The position numbers were made by a program, and so were the translations under genes. A stretch of DNA of 64,000 nucleotides from JBCDKH01 sp964388485 (GTDB lineage Bacteria; Planctomycetota; Phycisphaerae; Tepidisphaerales; Tepidisphaeraceae). Of this stretch, positions 18,410-26,252 are shown piece after piece. Below the pieces are notes generated by a model that worked only from the letters and a program-made list of their open reading frames with translations, ran no database searches and was not told the DNA's origin. The stretch lies in contig CAYMAS010000011.1 in assembly GCA_964388485.1 (NCBI GenBank), positions 1 through 64,000 of the forward strand, in the 5' to 3' direction. Within the stretch, counting starts at the first letter, position 1, and each line of letters begins with the position of its first letter.

Positions 18410-19375
18410 TTACCGGACGCAATCGAGCAATGCAACGCAGAAGAGGGAATCATCGTCCGTCCATCGGTGATTCATCTCATAGCCGGCTTCCGCTGCCAAA
18501 GCCGCGAACCGCTTGGGCGTGTATTTGTGGCTCATCTCGGTGCGAATCGATTCGCCTCGACTGAAGGAAAATCGATGATCCATTACACGCACGACCTGGT
18601 CGCTCGCCGCTACGAGGTGCATCTCAATCCGGCCATCGGTCAGGACGAACGGGGCGTAGTGGTGCCAGGCAGACACGTCGAAGTCGCCCCCCAGGTCCCG
18701 GTTGAGCCGCTTGAGCAGGTTGCGGTTGAAGTCGGCTGTGGTGCCGGCGGCGTCGTTGTAGGCGGCGTGGATGCGGTTGGGGTTCTTGCGCACGTCGAAG
18801 CCGACCAGGAGGCGTCCGCCCTTGCCGATGGTGTGGCCGACGCGTTGGAGGAACGCGACGGCTTCGTCATGAGCCAGGTTGCCGATGGTCCCGCCGGGGA
18901 AGAAAGCGACGTGCTGCTGATCGGCCAGGTCTTCGGGCAGATCAATCGTCTGCGAGAAGTCGGCCAGGATCGGCCGAACCTCCAGAGAAGCGTGCGACGC
19001 CTGCAGTTCCTTCGCTGCGACCTCCAGATAGTACCGGCTGATGTCGACGGGCACGTAGGTCTTGACGCTCAGGCCGTCGAGGAGAAGGCGGACCTTGCGC
19101 GTGCTGCCGCTGCCGTATTCGAGCAGGGCGATGTCGTCGCCGAGCAGCTGGCGAAGCTCGGGTCGGCAGGCTTCGAGGATGCTCATCTCCGTCCGAGTCG
19201 GGTAATACTCCGGCAGCTCGCAGATCGCTTCGAAGAGCCGGGAGCCTTCGTCGTCGTAAAGCAGCTTGCTCGGCAGCGTTGCCTGCTCGCTGGAGAGGCC
19301 GTCGAGCACTTCCTGCGTCAGGTCCTCGGCTTGCGGATGCAGGTCGAGAATCTCCGGGGTGCCTGACGACGACAT
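18410..19375 (-). CDS. egtD: L-histidine N(alpha)-methyltransferase
   Basis: SAM-dependent enzyme that trimethylates histidine to hercynine, the first step of ergothioneine synthesis, in the cytoplasm. 321 aa from the ATG at 19375. EgtD features are LPSKLLYDDEGSRLFEAI, LPEYYPTRTE (substrate pocket), the SAM-binding LLEYGSGSTRKVRLLLD, and FFPGGTIGNL. The C-terminal IRTEMSHKY segment matches the family's histidine-binding region. The upstream frame reads on but is antisense to nuoH. egtB, egtC and egtE are not in the window, so either ergothioneine genes are dispersed or hercynine is the end point. Confidence 0.92.
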   Translation of the reverse strand: MSSSGTPEILDLHPQAEDLTQEVLDGLSSEQATLPSKLLYDDEGSRLFEAICELPEYYPTRTEMSILEACRPELRQLLGDDIALLEYGSGSTRKVRLLLDGLSVKTYVPVDISRYYLEVAAKELQASHASLEVRPILADFSQTIDLPEDLADQQHVAFFPGGTIGNLAHDEAVAFLQRVGHTIGKGGRLLVGFDVRKNPNRIHAAYNDAAGTTADFNRNLLKRLNRDLGGDFDVSAWHHYAPFVLTDGRIEMHLVAASDQVVRVMDHRFSFSRGESIRTEMSHKYTPKRFAALAAEAGYEMNHRWTDDDSLFCVALLDCVR

Positions 19376-19431
19376 GGGGCAATGTAGCGCGGCGGCTGTT
19401 TCAAATCGGTGAAGAACCGCCGAGGAACGAA

Positions 19432-19459
19432 GAAGCCGCGGGCCAGAGCTCGCGGCTTC
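19432..19459 (-). terminator. Likely terminator of nuoH
   Basis: GAAGCCGCG and CGCGGCTTC form a 9-bp perfect stem with a 10-nt loop, starting 23 nt past the nuoH stop in the sense direction. TTCGTTCC follows, so the T-run is weak. Confidence 0.5.
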
Positions 19460-19482
19460 CAATGGTTTTCCGGTAGATTGGG

Positions 19483-21189
19483 CTACTTCGGCTCGTCCGG
19501 CGAATAACTCACCAGGCCGCCGTGACCGCCGGCAAGGCTCGTGCTGCTGCCTCCGACGGGAGCGCCGGTCATGGCGTCGGTCATCGGCTGGGGCAATTGC
19601 TCGTTCTTCATGCGACGCCGCTTCATGCCCTTGGGCATCGGCGTGCGGCCGAACCGGCTGCCTGGCACCTTGACGCGAGCGTTCTGGTTCGCACCGGCCG
19701 GAATGATCTTGCTGCCCAGCACGATGATGCCCAGCACGATGCCGTTCATGACGAGGAAGGCCAGCGCCTGCATCGAGTCGAGGCCGTCGATCGTCGGGTT
19801 GCCGCTGATGCCGAAGTAGTACGTCAGCAGCGTCGTCGCGATAATGAGCACGAGCATGATCGGGATCAGGCCCTTCCAGGCGATCTGCATGAGCTGGTCG
19901 AACCGGAAGCGGGGCAGGCTCCAGCGGACCCACATGAAGATGAACAGCACCAGCACCGCCTTGCCGAAGATGACGCCGCTGCGGACGATGCACTCGATCA
20001 GGCTCGTCGTCACGCTCGCCGGAGCACCTTCGGGCCGGAAGCTGATGAACCAATCGACGTAAGGCAAGTGCCAGCCGCCCCAGAAGAGCGCCGCCAGCAC
20101 GAGGGCCGTCGTGATCATCCCCGCGTACTCGGCCAGGAAGAAGAGGGCGAACCGCATCGAGCTGTATTCGGTGTGATACCCGCCGACCAGCTCCTGCTCG
20201 GCCTCGGCCATGTCGAACGGTGCACGGTTGGCCTCGGCGTGGATGCAGATGAGGAACAACAGGAACGCCAGCGGCTGGGCGAACATGTTCCAAGCCGGGA
20301 TGATGCCGAACCAGTAGTCGACCTGCTTGTCGACGATGAGCGCTAGGTCGAGCGTGCCGAACATGATGACGATGAGCAAAACGCTCATGCCCAGGGGAAT
20401 CTCGTACGAGATCATGTTTGCCGTCGCACGCAGGCCGCCGAGGAAGCTGTACTTGTTGTCGCTCGCCCACCCGCCGATGACGACGCCGTAGACCGCCAGA
20501 CTCAGCACCGCCAGGACGAACAGGACACCGATGTTCAGGTTGGCGATCTGGAAGTTGTACCGATACGTGACCGGAACCTCGTAGCCGGTGATGTCGGAGC
20601 CCTCCGAGACGGCGGTCACGTTGGTCAGGTCCGGCGTGCCGACGAGGCGGGCGTCGTAGGGCAGGTAGTGCCGGATGGCGGCTTCAGCCCGTTCGCCGAG
20701 TCGGCCGTCGAGCGCCGCCGTCTCGGCAAATGCCGCATCGTCGAGCCGGCTTGCGTCGACCTCGATCGTCTTCGTCACCTGCCGCACGCCGCCCCAGGGA
20801 ATGACGGCGACGGAGATGATGACCACGATGATCATCACGATCGGGGCCAAACTAAAGAGAATGCGGTCGATTCCCTTGCGGCCGTAGTCCTCCTTGACGA
20901 GGAACTTGAGTCCATCCGCCAGCGGCTGGCCCAGGCCCCAGAAGTGGAACTTGGGCATGAACGGCAGCCCGAACCCGAAGCCGACGCGGTTGGGCCCGAT
21001 CCGGTCCTGCACCCACGACGCGGTCTTGCGTTCGAGCAAAATGAGATACGCAACCGCACCCAGGACCGTCAGGTGGAAGACGAACGCCAAAATCACCCAG
21101 TGGTACGCCGCAACGTACGTCCAGACGGTGTCGATCAGGTCAGCCGGCGGCAGGAGGGGGAGCATGGACATCACAGGCACAAGCAGCAT
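19483..21189 (-). CDS. nuoH: NADH-quinone oxidoreductase subunit H, with large insert and C-terminal extension
   Basis: Membrane-arm subunit of respiratory complex I that lines the quinone site. 568 aa from the ATG at 21189, which has GAGGTG just upstream; the open frame before it is not family-like. NuoH core motifs are LLERKTASWVQDRIGPNRVG, GLGQPLADGLKFLVKED, GWASDNKYSFLG, ISYEIPLGMSVL and AEAEQELVGGYHTEYSSM (key Glu residues of the quinone chamber). Family length is usually 320-400 aa. The excess lies in ~134-213, an ~80-residue soluble insert between membrane segments, and in a ~65-residue basic-to-polar tail after the last helix. It stands apart from the other nuo genes, beyond a glycosyltransferase gene. 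Confidence 0.93.
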   Translation of the reverse strand: MLLVPVMSMLPLLPPADLIDTVWTYVAAYHWVILAFVFHLTVLGAVAYLILLERKTASWVQDRIGPNRVGFGFGLPFMPKFHFWGLGQPLADGLKFLVKEDYGRKGIDRILFSLAPIVMIIVVIISVAVIPWGGVRQVTKTIEVDASRLDDAAFAETAALDGRLGERAEAAIRHYLPYDARLVGTPDLTNVTAVSEGSDITGYEVPVTYRYNFQIANLNIGVLFVLAVLSLAVYGVVIGGWASDNKYSFLGGLRATANMISYEIPLGMSVLLIVIMFGTLDLALIVDKQVDYWFGIIPAWNMFAQPLAFLLFLICIHAEANRAPFDMAEAEQELVGGYHTEYSSMRFALFFLAEYAGMITTALVLAALFWGGWHLPYVDWFISFRPEGAPASVTTSLIECIVRSGVIFGKAVLVLFIFMWVRWSLPRFRFDQLMQIAWKGLIPIMLVLIIATTLLTYYFGISGNPTIDGLDSMQALAFLVMNGIVLGIIVLGSKIIPAGANQNARVKVPGSRFGRTPMPKGMKRRRMKNEQLPQPMTDAMTGAPVGGSSTSLAGGHGGLVSYSPDEPK

Positions 21190-21353
21190 AAACACCTCAC
21201 GCCACCGCGGCCAAGCGATGGCAAAGAAGTCGTTGGTCAGACGTGTGACGCAGAGGGCGAGCAGGCGTGTCGACTGCTCCCTGCACGACATCCTGACGCG
21301 TTGCGCGATGGCGGCCGCCGAGGGTGGCGACGAACGTGGGCCGCCGTGATGCG

Positions 21354-21371
21354 GCGCTCCGCGTGGAGCGC
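21354..21371. promoter_or_regulatory. Palindrome GCGCTCC-GCGT-GGAGCGC (site 1)
   Basis: Inverted repeat with 7-bp arms and a 4-nt spacer, 165 nt upstream of the nuoH start. It differs from site 2 by one base. It could be an operator for a dimeric regulator; an RNA hairpin is the alternative. Confidence 0.4.
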
Positions 21372-21417
21372 GCACAACCCCCGCCGGCCTCGGCTATGGA
21401 GGATTCCGGCCAAATCG

Positions 21418-21435
21418 GCGCTCCACGTGGAGCGC
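21418..21435. promoter_or_regulatory. Perfect palindrome GCGCTCCACGTGGAGCGC (site 2)
   Basis: Perfect 18-nt palindrome, 64 nt from site 1 (about six helical turns). It lies upstream of nuoH and ~105 nt after the glycosyltransferase stop. Confidence 0.4.
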
Positions 21436-21539
21436 ACCTTGGAGCCGGCGGCGGTCGGGGACGTGCAAGATCCGGTCGTTTCGATCTCCGCGGCGTCGGG
21501 TCGGCGTTCAGTTTTCGCACGCCGATGTCGTCGCGACGA

Positions 21540-22685
21540 TCAGGATTCGAACGGTGTCGCCGCCGGATCTGCTCTGTCACGGCGTCGCACCGCCTCACGA
21601 TAAATCGCCTCCAGCCGATCGACGTGAGCCGACCACGACAGCCGCGGCCGAAGCTCATGAACGGCCGTCGCCATCGCATCGCGATTGGCCAACGCGTCCG
21701 CTAACGCCGTTGCCAAACTCGCCGGCTGAACCACCCGACCGTGAACCCCGTCCGTCATCACCTCCGTCGCGCCGTCCATCGGCGTACCGACCACCGGCAG
21801 CCCGCACGCCAACGCCTCGAGCGTCGCCAGCGAACAAGGATCGTGTCGCGACGCGTGGCATAGCAGCGTCGCCGACCGGTAGATCGCCGCGACGTCCTCC
21901 TGTCGCCCGAGCCACGCCACACGATCGCCCAGCTTCAACCATCCCGCCAGCCGACGGTGCCACGCCTCGACCCGAGGTCGCTCCGTGCCGACGACCACGA
22001 GCCGTGCGTCCGTCGTCGCAATTGCCCGCATCACGTCCGCCAGACCCTTGCGAGCCCAGTCGTTGCCGCAAAAGAGCACGATCGACCCGGGGCCCAACTT
22101 CGTTCGCGGCCCGTTGTGTCGGAACAGGTCGGTGTCGACGCCGTTGAACAGCCGCCGCACCCGATCCGGAGGCAGCTTCGGGTGCAGCCGCGACAGGTTG
22201 CAGCTGACGTAGTTGCTGAGCGTCAGGAAGATCGTCCGGTCGCTCGTCGCGTGCTGCCGCTCCGCCTCTGCGAAGAGTCGGCGACGCGGGTTGATCAAGT
22301 AGCTCAGCAGGTCGCCACGATCAACCGCCATCCCCGCGTGCGGGTGGTAGATGTCGACGTCGATGTCGATCAACGGCAGCATCGCGTGGACGATGTCGAA
22401 GCCGTCGAGCCGCTCCCGCAGCTGCCGGCAAAACGACCGATACCGTGCCGCCCGACGCGGCTCCGGCGTCGGCAGCACCACGTCCGCCTCGCCCGATGTC
22501 GTCAACAGGCTGACGTCGTGCCCACGCCGCCGCAGCGTCAACCGCAGATCCTGCGTGTACCGCTCGGCTCCGCCACGCTCGACCTCGGCGTGCAGGATGA
22601 TCAATGCCACCCGCAGCGGCTTGAGCTCATGGGTAGCGGCGGACACGGAGGGTGACGGTACGGTCGATGGATGTGACGCAATCAT
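21540..22685 (-). CDS. Glycosyltransferase family 4, WaaG-like
   Basis: 381 aa from the ATG at 22685; an upstream start would add 12 residues. The GT-B fold is visible: an N-terminal acceptor domain beginning VALIILHAEVERGGAERYT, and a C-terminal nucleotide-sugar domain with FCGNDWARKGL and the donor-binding EX7E-type motif in SLATLEALACGLPVVGT. The arrangement, including VERGGAERY and LTLSNYV, resembles lipopolysaccharide-core glucosyltransferase WaaG. Donor and acceptor are not determinable, but an envelope glycan is likely. It sits between nuoN and nuoH on the same strand, splitting the complex I genes. Confidence 0.82.
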   Translation of the reverse strand: MIASHPSTVPSPSVSAATHELKPLRVALIILHAEVERGGAERYTQDLRLTLRRRGHDVSLLTTSGEADVVLPTPEPRRAARYRSFCRQLRERLDGFDIVHAMLPLIDIDVDIYHPHAGMAVDRGDLLSYLINPRRRLFAEAERQHATSDRTIFLTLSNYVSCNLSRLHPKLPPDRVRRLFNGVDTDLFRHNGPRTKLGPGSIVLFCGNDWARKGLADVMRAIATTDARLVVVGTERPRVEAWHRRLAGWLKLGDRVAWLGRQEDVAAIYRSATLLCHASRHDPCSLATLEALACGLPVVGTPMDGATEVMTDGVHGRVVQPASLATALADALANRDAMATAVHELRPRLSWSAHVDRLEAIYREAVRRRDRADPAATPFES

Positions 22686-22703
22686 CACAGCGTCCCGCAC
22701 ACA

Positions 22704-22754
22704 GAGCGCTAAAGCGCTCAAACCCCTCTCCCGGAGCGGCGTCGCTTGCGACGC
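22704..22754. repeat. Two perfect short inverted repeats between nuoN and the glycosyltransferase gene
   Basis: GAGCGCT-AA-AGCGCTC (22704-22719) and GCGTCGC-TT-GCGACGC (22739-22754) lie in the 171-nt spacer. The second could end nuoN transcription although no T-run follows. The first, 19 nt upstream of the glycosyltransferase start, shares the GAGCGC half-site with the palindromes at 21354 and 21418. Confidence 0.4.
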
Positions 22755-22856
22755 GTTGAATCTGCAAAGCGAACATCCAAAGCCAATGACTCGACTTCTG
22801 CCCGCGCCAGCAGGAAGCTCGGAAACCGTTGCGAGCAGTTGGAGTCGACAGCAGAA

Positions 22857-24581
22857 TTACTCCGCCACCGGCAGCACCATGCCGCCGGGCATTTCGACGA
22901 CGTCGTCGGTCTCGGCGAAGAATTCGTCGATCGGCAGCGTCTGGCTGTGCGTCGCGGCGATGGTGGCAGCGTCGGTTGCGGCGTCGCCAAGGCCGCTGAT
23001 GAACGGCAACGCGACGCCCAGCAGGATGGCACCGCCGGCGGAGATGGTCGTCGCCGCCACGATCGGCCACGGCTCGCGGGCTCGCTTGGGCAGCTCGACG
23101 TCGTCCTCGCTGGCGGGCTTGAGGATCATCTCGCTGAGAATCTTGAGATAGTAAGCCGCGGCGATGGCCGCGTTGACCGCGACGCCGATGACCAGCAGCC
23201 ACATCCAGGCGGCCCCGTTGCCGTTTGCTTCGGCGGCGAGGTCGACGGCCGGTCGGAAGATGTAGACCTTGCCGAGGAAGCCGACCGTCAGCGGGATGCC
23301 GATGAGGCTGATGCAGCAGATTGCCATCGCCACGGTAAGCAGCGGGTGCCGCCTGCCGACGCCGCGGATCTCACGGTACGTTTCCGCACTCGTCGCCGGC
23401 GGGCGGAACAGGTTGCCGTCGGCGTCGGTAATGCGTTCGCTCGTCGGCAGCATCATCAGGACGCCAAAGATGCCCGCGTTCATGACGCCGTACGCCAGCA
23501 GGTAGAACAAGACGCCCGCCGCGGCAGCAATGGCGATGTCGTTGCTGCCGTACGTCACGCTGCCCGCGGCGGCAAGAACGGTCAGGGCGACGAGCATGTA
23601 GCCACTGTGCGCGATGGAGCTGTAGGCCATAACACGCTTCAGATTCTCCGTCAGCAGCGCCATCATGTTGCCGACCGTCATGGTCAACAGGGCAATGGCC
23701 CCGAGCACTTTCCAGACCTCGTCAGGCAGGCCGACGACGGTCGCGGCACCGCCGGCGAGCAGGACCTTGAGCAACGCGATCACACCCGTCGCCTTGGGCA
23801 CGAAGCTGAGCATCGCTGTCACCGGCGTGGCGGCACCGGTGTAGACGTCGCCCGCGTAGAAGTGCAGCGGGAAGGCCGCGAGCTTGAAGCAGAGGCCGAG
23901 AATCACCAGCAGCATGCCGATGGTGACCCACGTCCGACCCGCGTCGGTCGCGACGGCAGTGGCTTCGCCGACTCCCGTGACGGGTACAAGGCTGCGGGCG
24001 ATGTCGTCGAGGTTCGTCGTACCGGTGACGCCGTAGAGGTAGGCGAAGCCCAGCAGCAGGATGGCTGCGGACATGGCGCCGAGGTAGAAGTACTTGACGC
24101 CCGCCTCCTGAGAGCTTGGCAGCGGTCGACCCATGACGACGAGCACGTACGTCGGAATGCTGGCCAGTTCGATGCCCATGAAGAGGAGCATCGTGTCGTT
24201 GGCGCTGCCGACGAGCATGACGCCCGCCAGGGCGAGCAGCATCAGGCCGAAGAATTCGGCGGAGTCGAAGCCGTAGTGCAAGGCGTTGTTGCCGCTGGCG
24301 TCCTTGTTGGTGGGCCAGGCGAGCAGGATCAGCGGCACGCCGACGACGCAGACGAGGACGCGGACAAAGGCGGTGAAGCCGTCGGCGCGGACAGCGTCGG
24401 TAAAGTCGTCGCCGCCAGGCGTGGCGAAGGCGGCTATGAAGCCGGTGACGACGAGGCCCAAGAGAGCGAGCCACGGGATGAGCTTGCGGAGCAGCCCGTT
24501 CTCCGTCACGCCGAACAGGAAGAGCACCAACGCCGTCGCGACGAGGACGATCTCTGGCAGGAGCAGGGAAAAGAGGCTCAT
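22857..24581 (-). CDS. nuoN: NADH-quinone oxidoreductase subunit N
   Basis: Antiporter-like proton-pumping subunit of complex I in the inner membrane. 574 aa with about 14 helices, at the long end of the family range. The broken-helix Lys region reads FKLAAFPLHFYAGDVYTGAATPVTA, given here as FKLAAFPLHF and DVYTGAATPVTA; MAYSSIAHSGYM and IGIPLTVGFLGKVYIF are also NuoN-type. The C-terminal ~50 residues form an acidic extension after the last helix. It follows nuoM with a 54-nt gap. Confidence 0.94.
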   Translation of the reverse strand: MSLFSLLLPEIVLVATALVLFLFGVTENGLLRKLIPWLALLGLVVTGFIAAFATPGGDDFTDAVRADGFTAFVRVLVCVVGVPLILLAWPTNKDASGNNALHYGFDSAEFFGLMLLALAGVMLVGSANDTMLLFMGIELASIPTYVLVVMGRPLPSSQEAGVKYFYLGAMSAAILLLGFAYLYGVTGTTNLDDIARSLVPVTGVGEATAVATDAGRTWVTIGMLLVILGLCFKLAAFPLHFYAGDVYTGAATPVTAMLSFVPKATGVIALLKVLLAGGAATVVGLPDEVWKVLGAIALLTMTVGNMMALLTENLKRVMAYSSIAHSGYMLVALTVLAAAGSVTYGSNDIAIAAAAGVLFYLLAYGVMNAGIFGVLMMLPTSERITDADGNLFRPPATSAETYREIRGVGRRHPLLTVAMAICCISLIGIPLTVGFLGKVYIFRPAVDLAAEANGNGAAWMWLLVIGVAVNAAIAAAYYLKILSEMILKPASEDDVELPKRAREPWPIVAATTISAGGAILLGVALPFISGLGDAATDAATIAATHSQTLPIDEFFAETDDVVEMPGGMVLPVAE

Positions 24582-24635
24582 GAGGCGGCGCGGGGTGGTG
24601 TCGTGTGTCGGTGGCGGGGCGGACGATCGACCGGT

Positions 24636-26228
24636 TTACCGAATGTCGAGGCTGGCAATGGCGGTCGCTGTCTCGTCCGTCGATTCGATGATCGGCGTGT
24701 CGCGGACGAGGCCGACGTCGTCGAGAATGCTGTCGAGAATCGGCGAGGGGAAGACACCCAGGACGATGACAAGAACTGCCAGCGGCGTGAGGATCGCGAC
24801 CTCGCGGGGCGTCAGGTCGTGCGACCGCTTCGTCGCCACGGGGGCGGCGTCGGTGGTGTGATCGTCGTGCGTCTGGGGCAGCTTCAGCGGGCCGAAGACG
24901 AGGCGGGCGACCATGTGCAGCATGTAGATGGCTCCCAGGACGACGCCGAGCGTGGCGAAGATGCCGTAGATCGGGCCGAGGTGAATGCTGGTGAAGGCAC
25001 CAAGGATGGTGAGGAATTCGCTGACGAACCCGTTCGTCCCCGGCAGGCCGATCGAGCTCATGACGAAGAGCACGAGGAAGAAGCTGAAGACCGGCATCGC
25101 GGTGCCCAAGCCGCCGTAGTCGGCGAAGCGGCGGGTGTGGAAGCGGTCGTAGATCATGCCGATCAGCAGGAAGAGGGCTCCCGTGCTGATGCCGTGGTTG
25201 ATCATGTAGAAGACGCTGCCCTGCATGCCCGCGTCGTTGAGGGCCACGAGGCCCAGCACGCAGAAGCCGAGGTGGCTGACGGAGGAGTAGGCGACGAGCT
25301 TCTTGACGTCTTCCTGCACCCAGGCGACGAGGGCCCCGTAGATGATGCCGATGATCGAGAGCACGGCTACGAACGGGATGACGCTGTCGGCCATGACGGG
25401 CAGGACGCCCCCTTCGACGCCGGGCGTGACCAGGCCGATCGGGATGACGACGGCGAAGAGGCCGTAGGTGCCGAGCTTGAGCAGGACGCCCGCGAGGATC
25501 ACGGAGCCGGCCGTCGGGGCGACCGTGTGCGCCAGGGGCAGCCAGGTGTGGACCGGGAAGAGCGGCACCTTCACCGCGAAGCCGGCGAAGAGGGCGACGA
25601 AGAGCAGCACCTTCGTCGTCGGGTTCAGGACGTTCGTCTGGCTCCAGGCGGCCATCGTCGCCAGGTCGAAGGAGTCGGCATTGAAGCCGACGAACAGCAG
25701 GGCGGCGAGCGTGAAGACGCCGCCGACGAACGTGTAGAGGAAGAACTTTTTAGCGGCGTACTCGCGATCGTCGCCGCCCCAGATGCCGATGAGGAAGAAC
25801 ATCGGCACGAGCGTCAGCTCGAAGAAGACGTAGAAGAGGATCGCATCGCGAGCCAGGAACGTGCCGACCATCGGCATGACGAGGAGCGTCAGCCAGAAGT
25901 AGTAGCCTTTTTCGCTCCGGTCGGTCGAGCGGGGCGAGCCGAAGCTGCCGAGGATCGCCAGCGGCATGAGGGCGGCGGTGAGCAGGACGAGCCAGTAGCC
26001 GACCTGCGTCAAACCGAGGCTCACGCCCAGGCCCAGCGACTCGACGTGCAGCCAGTTGGGCCGGAAGTCGCCGGTGCTGCCGCCGAAGCCGACGCCGAGC
26101 AGGAGCAGCGCCAGGAAGAGCTCGATGATCGAGGCACCGAGAGCGATCGTCTTGGCCAACCGCCCCGGCAGGGCGAGGATGACGAGGGCGGCCAAGGCCG
26201 GCAGGAGGATGAGCGTCGCGAGCAGCAT
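24636..26228 (-). CDS. nuoM: NADH-quinone oxidoreductase subunit M
   Basis: Antiporter-like proton-pumping subunit of complex I. 530 aa, about 14 membrane helices. Diagnostic segments are FYVFFELTLVPMFFLIG (with the channel Glu), GFAVKVPLFPVHTWLPLAHT (with the channel Lys), AYSSVSHLGFCVLG and MINHGISTGALFLLIG. LPGTNGFVSEFL is the late conserved loop. Length and motifs are ordinary for the family. It follows nuoL by 24 nt and precedes nuoN. Confidence 0.95.
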   Translation of the reverse strand: MLLATLILLPALAALVILALPGRLAKTIALGASIIELFLALLLLGVGFGGSTGDFRPNWLHVESLGLGVSLGLTQVGYWLVLLTAALMPLAILGSFGSPRSTDRSEKGYYFWLTLLVMPMVGTFLARDAILFYVFFELTLVPMFFLIGIWGGDDREYAAKKFFLYTFVGGVFTLAALLFVGFNADSFDLATMAAWSQTNVLNPTTKVLLFVALFAGFAVKVPLFPVHTWLPLAHTVAPTAGSVILAGVLLKLGTYGLFAVVIPIGLVTPGVEGGVLPVMADSVIPFVAVLSIIGIIYGALVAWVQEDVKKLVAYSSVSHLGFCVLGLVALNDAGMQGSVFYMINHGISTGALFLLIGMIYDRFHTRRFADYGGLGTAMPVFSFFLVLFVMSSIGLPGTNGFVSEFLTILGAFTSIHLGPIYGIFATLGVVLGAIYMLHMVARLVFGPLKLPQTHDDHTTDAAPVATKRSHDLTPREVAILTPLAVLVIVLGVFPSPILDSILDDVGLVRDTPIIESTDETATAIASLDIR

Positions 26229-26252
26229 CAGGAAGTCGGTGCCGGGTAAAAT

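Larger units (their letters stand above)
21190..21539. other. 350-nt spacer between the glycosyltransferase gene and nuoH
   Basis: No convincing gene is visible on either strand. It contains two near-identical 18-nt palindromes (21354-21371 and 21418-21435). This is the only place for a nuoH promoter if nuoH is not cotranscribed with the glycosyltransferase gene. Confidence 0.5.

Noticed and set aside
21540..21560. Sequence resembling a tRNA T-loop (GGATTCGAAC)
   Set aside because: It codes for the last residues of the glycosyltransferase; no acceptor or anticodon stems can be built around it.
22746..26249. A 1167-codon open frame on the + strand
   Set aside because: It lies antisense to nuoN and nuoM, has an extreme Glu/Asp/Arg/Gln-rich composition from codon-position mirroring, and shows no family motif.
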